Assembly (NCBI GenBank): GCA_017544125.1
Contig: JAFYET010000120.1
Location: 1-5,517, forward strand
Reading direction: 5' to 3'
Source: Ruminococcus sp.
GTDB taxonomy: Bacteria > Bacillota > Clostridia > Oscillospirales > Ruminococcaceae
Length of the DNA stretch: 5,517 nt
The position numbers and the translations under genes were made by a program. Below are positions 5,465 to 5,517 of the stretch, piece after piece; positions within the stretch are counted from its first letter, which is position 1; every line of letters starts with the position of its first letter. The notes under the pieces are model-generated. The model saw only the letters and a program-made list of their open reading frames with translations, was not told the origin of the DNA and ran no database searches.

Positions 5465-5517
5465 ATATCCTCCCTGTAAAGCCTGCCGCTTTCCATTTTA
5501 TAGGTGGTGTCGGCATA
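5461..5517 (-). CDS. C-terminal end of an upstream gene, possibly an ABC transporter ATPase (partial)
   Basis: Reading the minus strand from the right edge gives 18 open codons, YADTTYKMESGRLYREDI, then TGA. The TGA overlaps the lipoprotein ATG in the classic ATGA arrangement, and the lipoprotein ribosome site lies in its last codons, which is how coupled genes look. The phrase YADTTYKMESGRL resembles the region after the H-loop of ABC ATPases of the LolD/MacB type (aDr..rmedGri). The start lies outside the window. The ORF is short, so both its reality and its family are judged from context and one phrase. If correct, an ABC transporter heads the operon with the lipoprotein and cupredoxin. 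Confidence 0.5.
   Translation of the reverse strand, partial: YADTTYKMESGRLYREDI

Overview
The window looks like chromosomal DNA of a fibre-degrading Gram-positive gut or rumen bacterium. It best fits Ruminococcus or a close relative in the Oscillospiraceae. The reasons are a secreted multidomain family 9 cellulase with a carbohydrate-binding module, strong AGGAGG-type ribosome binding sites, monoderm-style surface anchors (C-terminal membrane helix, lipobox, a sortase-like tail), and a GC-rich hairpin repeat at the left edge of a type I associate with ruminococcal intergenic DNA. The species assignment is inference.

The layout is two converging transcription units. Positions 1-180 are non-coding: three consecutive GC-rich stem-loops (2-74), then an AT-rich leader with a weak promoter candidate and a strong ribosome binding site. 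The plus-strand unit holds a 901-residue secreted, membrane-anchored GH9 endoglucanase (181-2886). Its stop overlaps, as ATGA, the start of an NlpC/P60-type cell-wall hydrolase (2883-4142). A strong hairpin terminator that can act in both directions (4147-4188) separates this unit from the opposing genes.

The minus-strand unit runs from the right edge leftward. It starts with the last 18 codons of a gene that extends beyond the window and whose tail resembles an ABC transporter ATPase (5461-5517). Its stop overlaps as ATGA with the start of a small Cys/His-rich lipoprotein (5042-5464). Five bases later comes a wall-targeted cupredoxin-like protein with a long acidic linker and a sortase-type tail carrying a variant NPKAG motif (4215-5036).

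Functionally, the plus unit combines cell-surface cellulose or beta-glucan hydrolysis with peptidoglycan cutting. The wall hydrolase might remodel the wall around, or give passage to, the anchored enzyme (inference). The minus unit looks like a surface metal or redox module: an exported lipoprotein with a conserved-looking C/H/C/C set and a wall-displayed cupredoxin, possibly with an ABC transporter. It is the least described part of the window and the one most worth following beyond the right edge.
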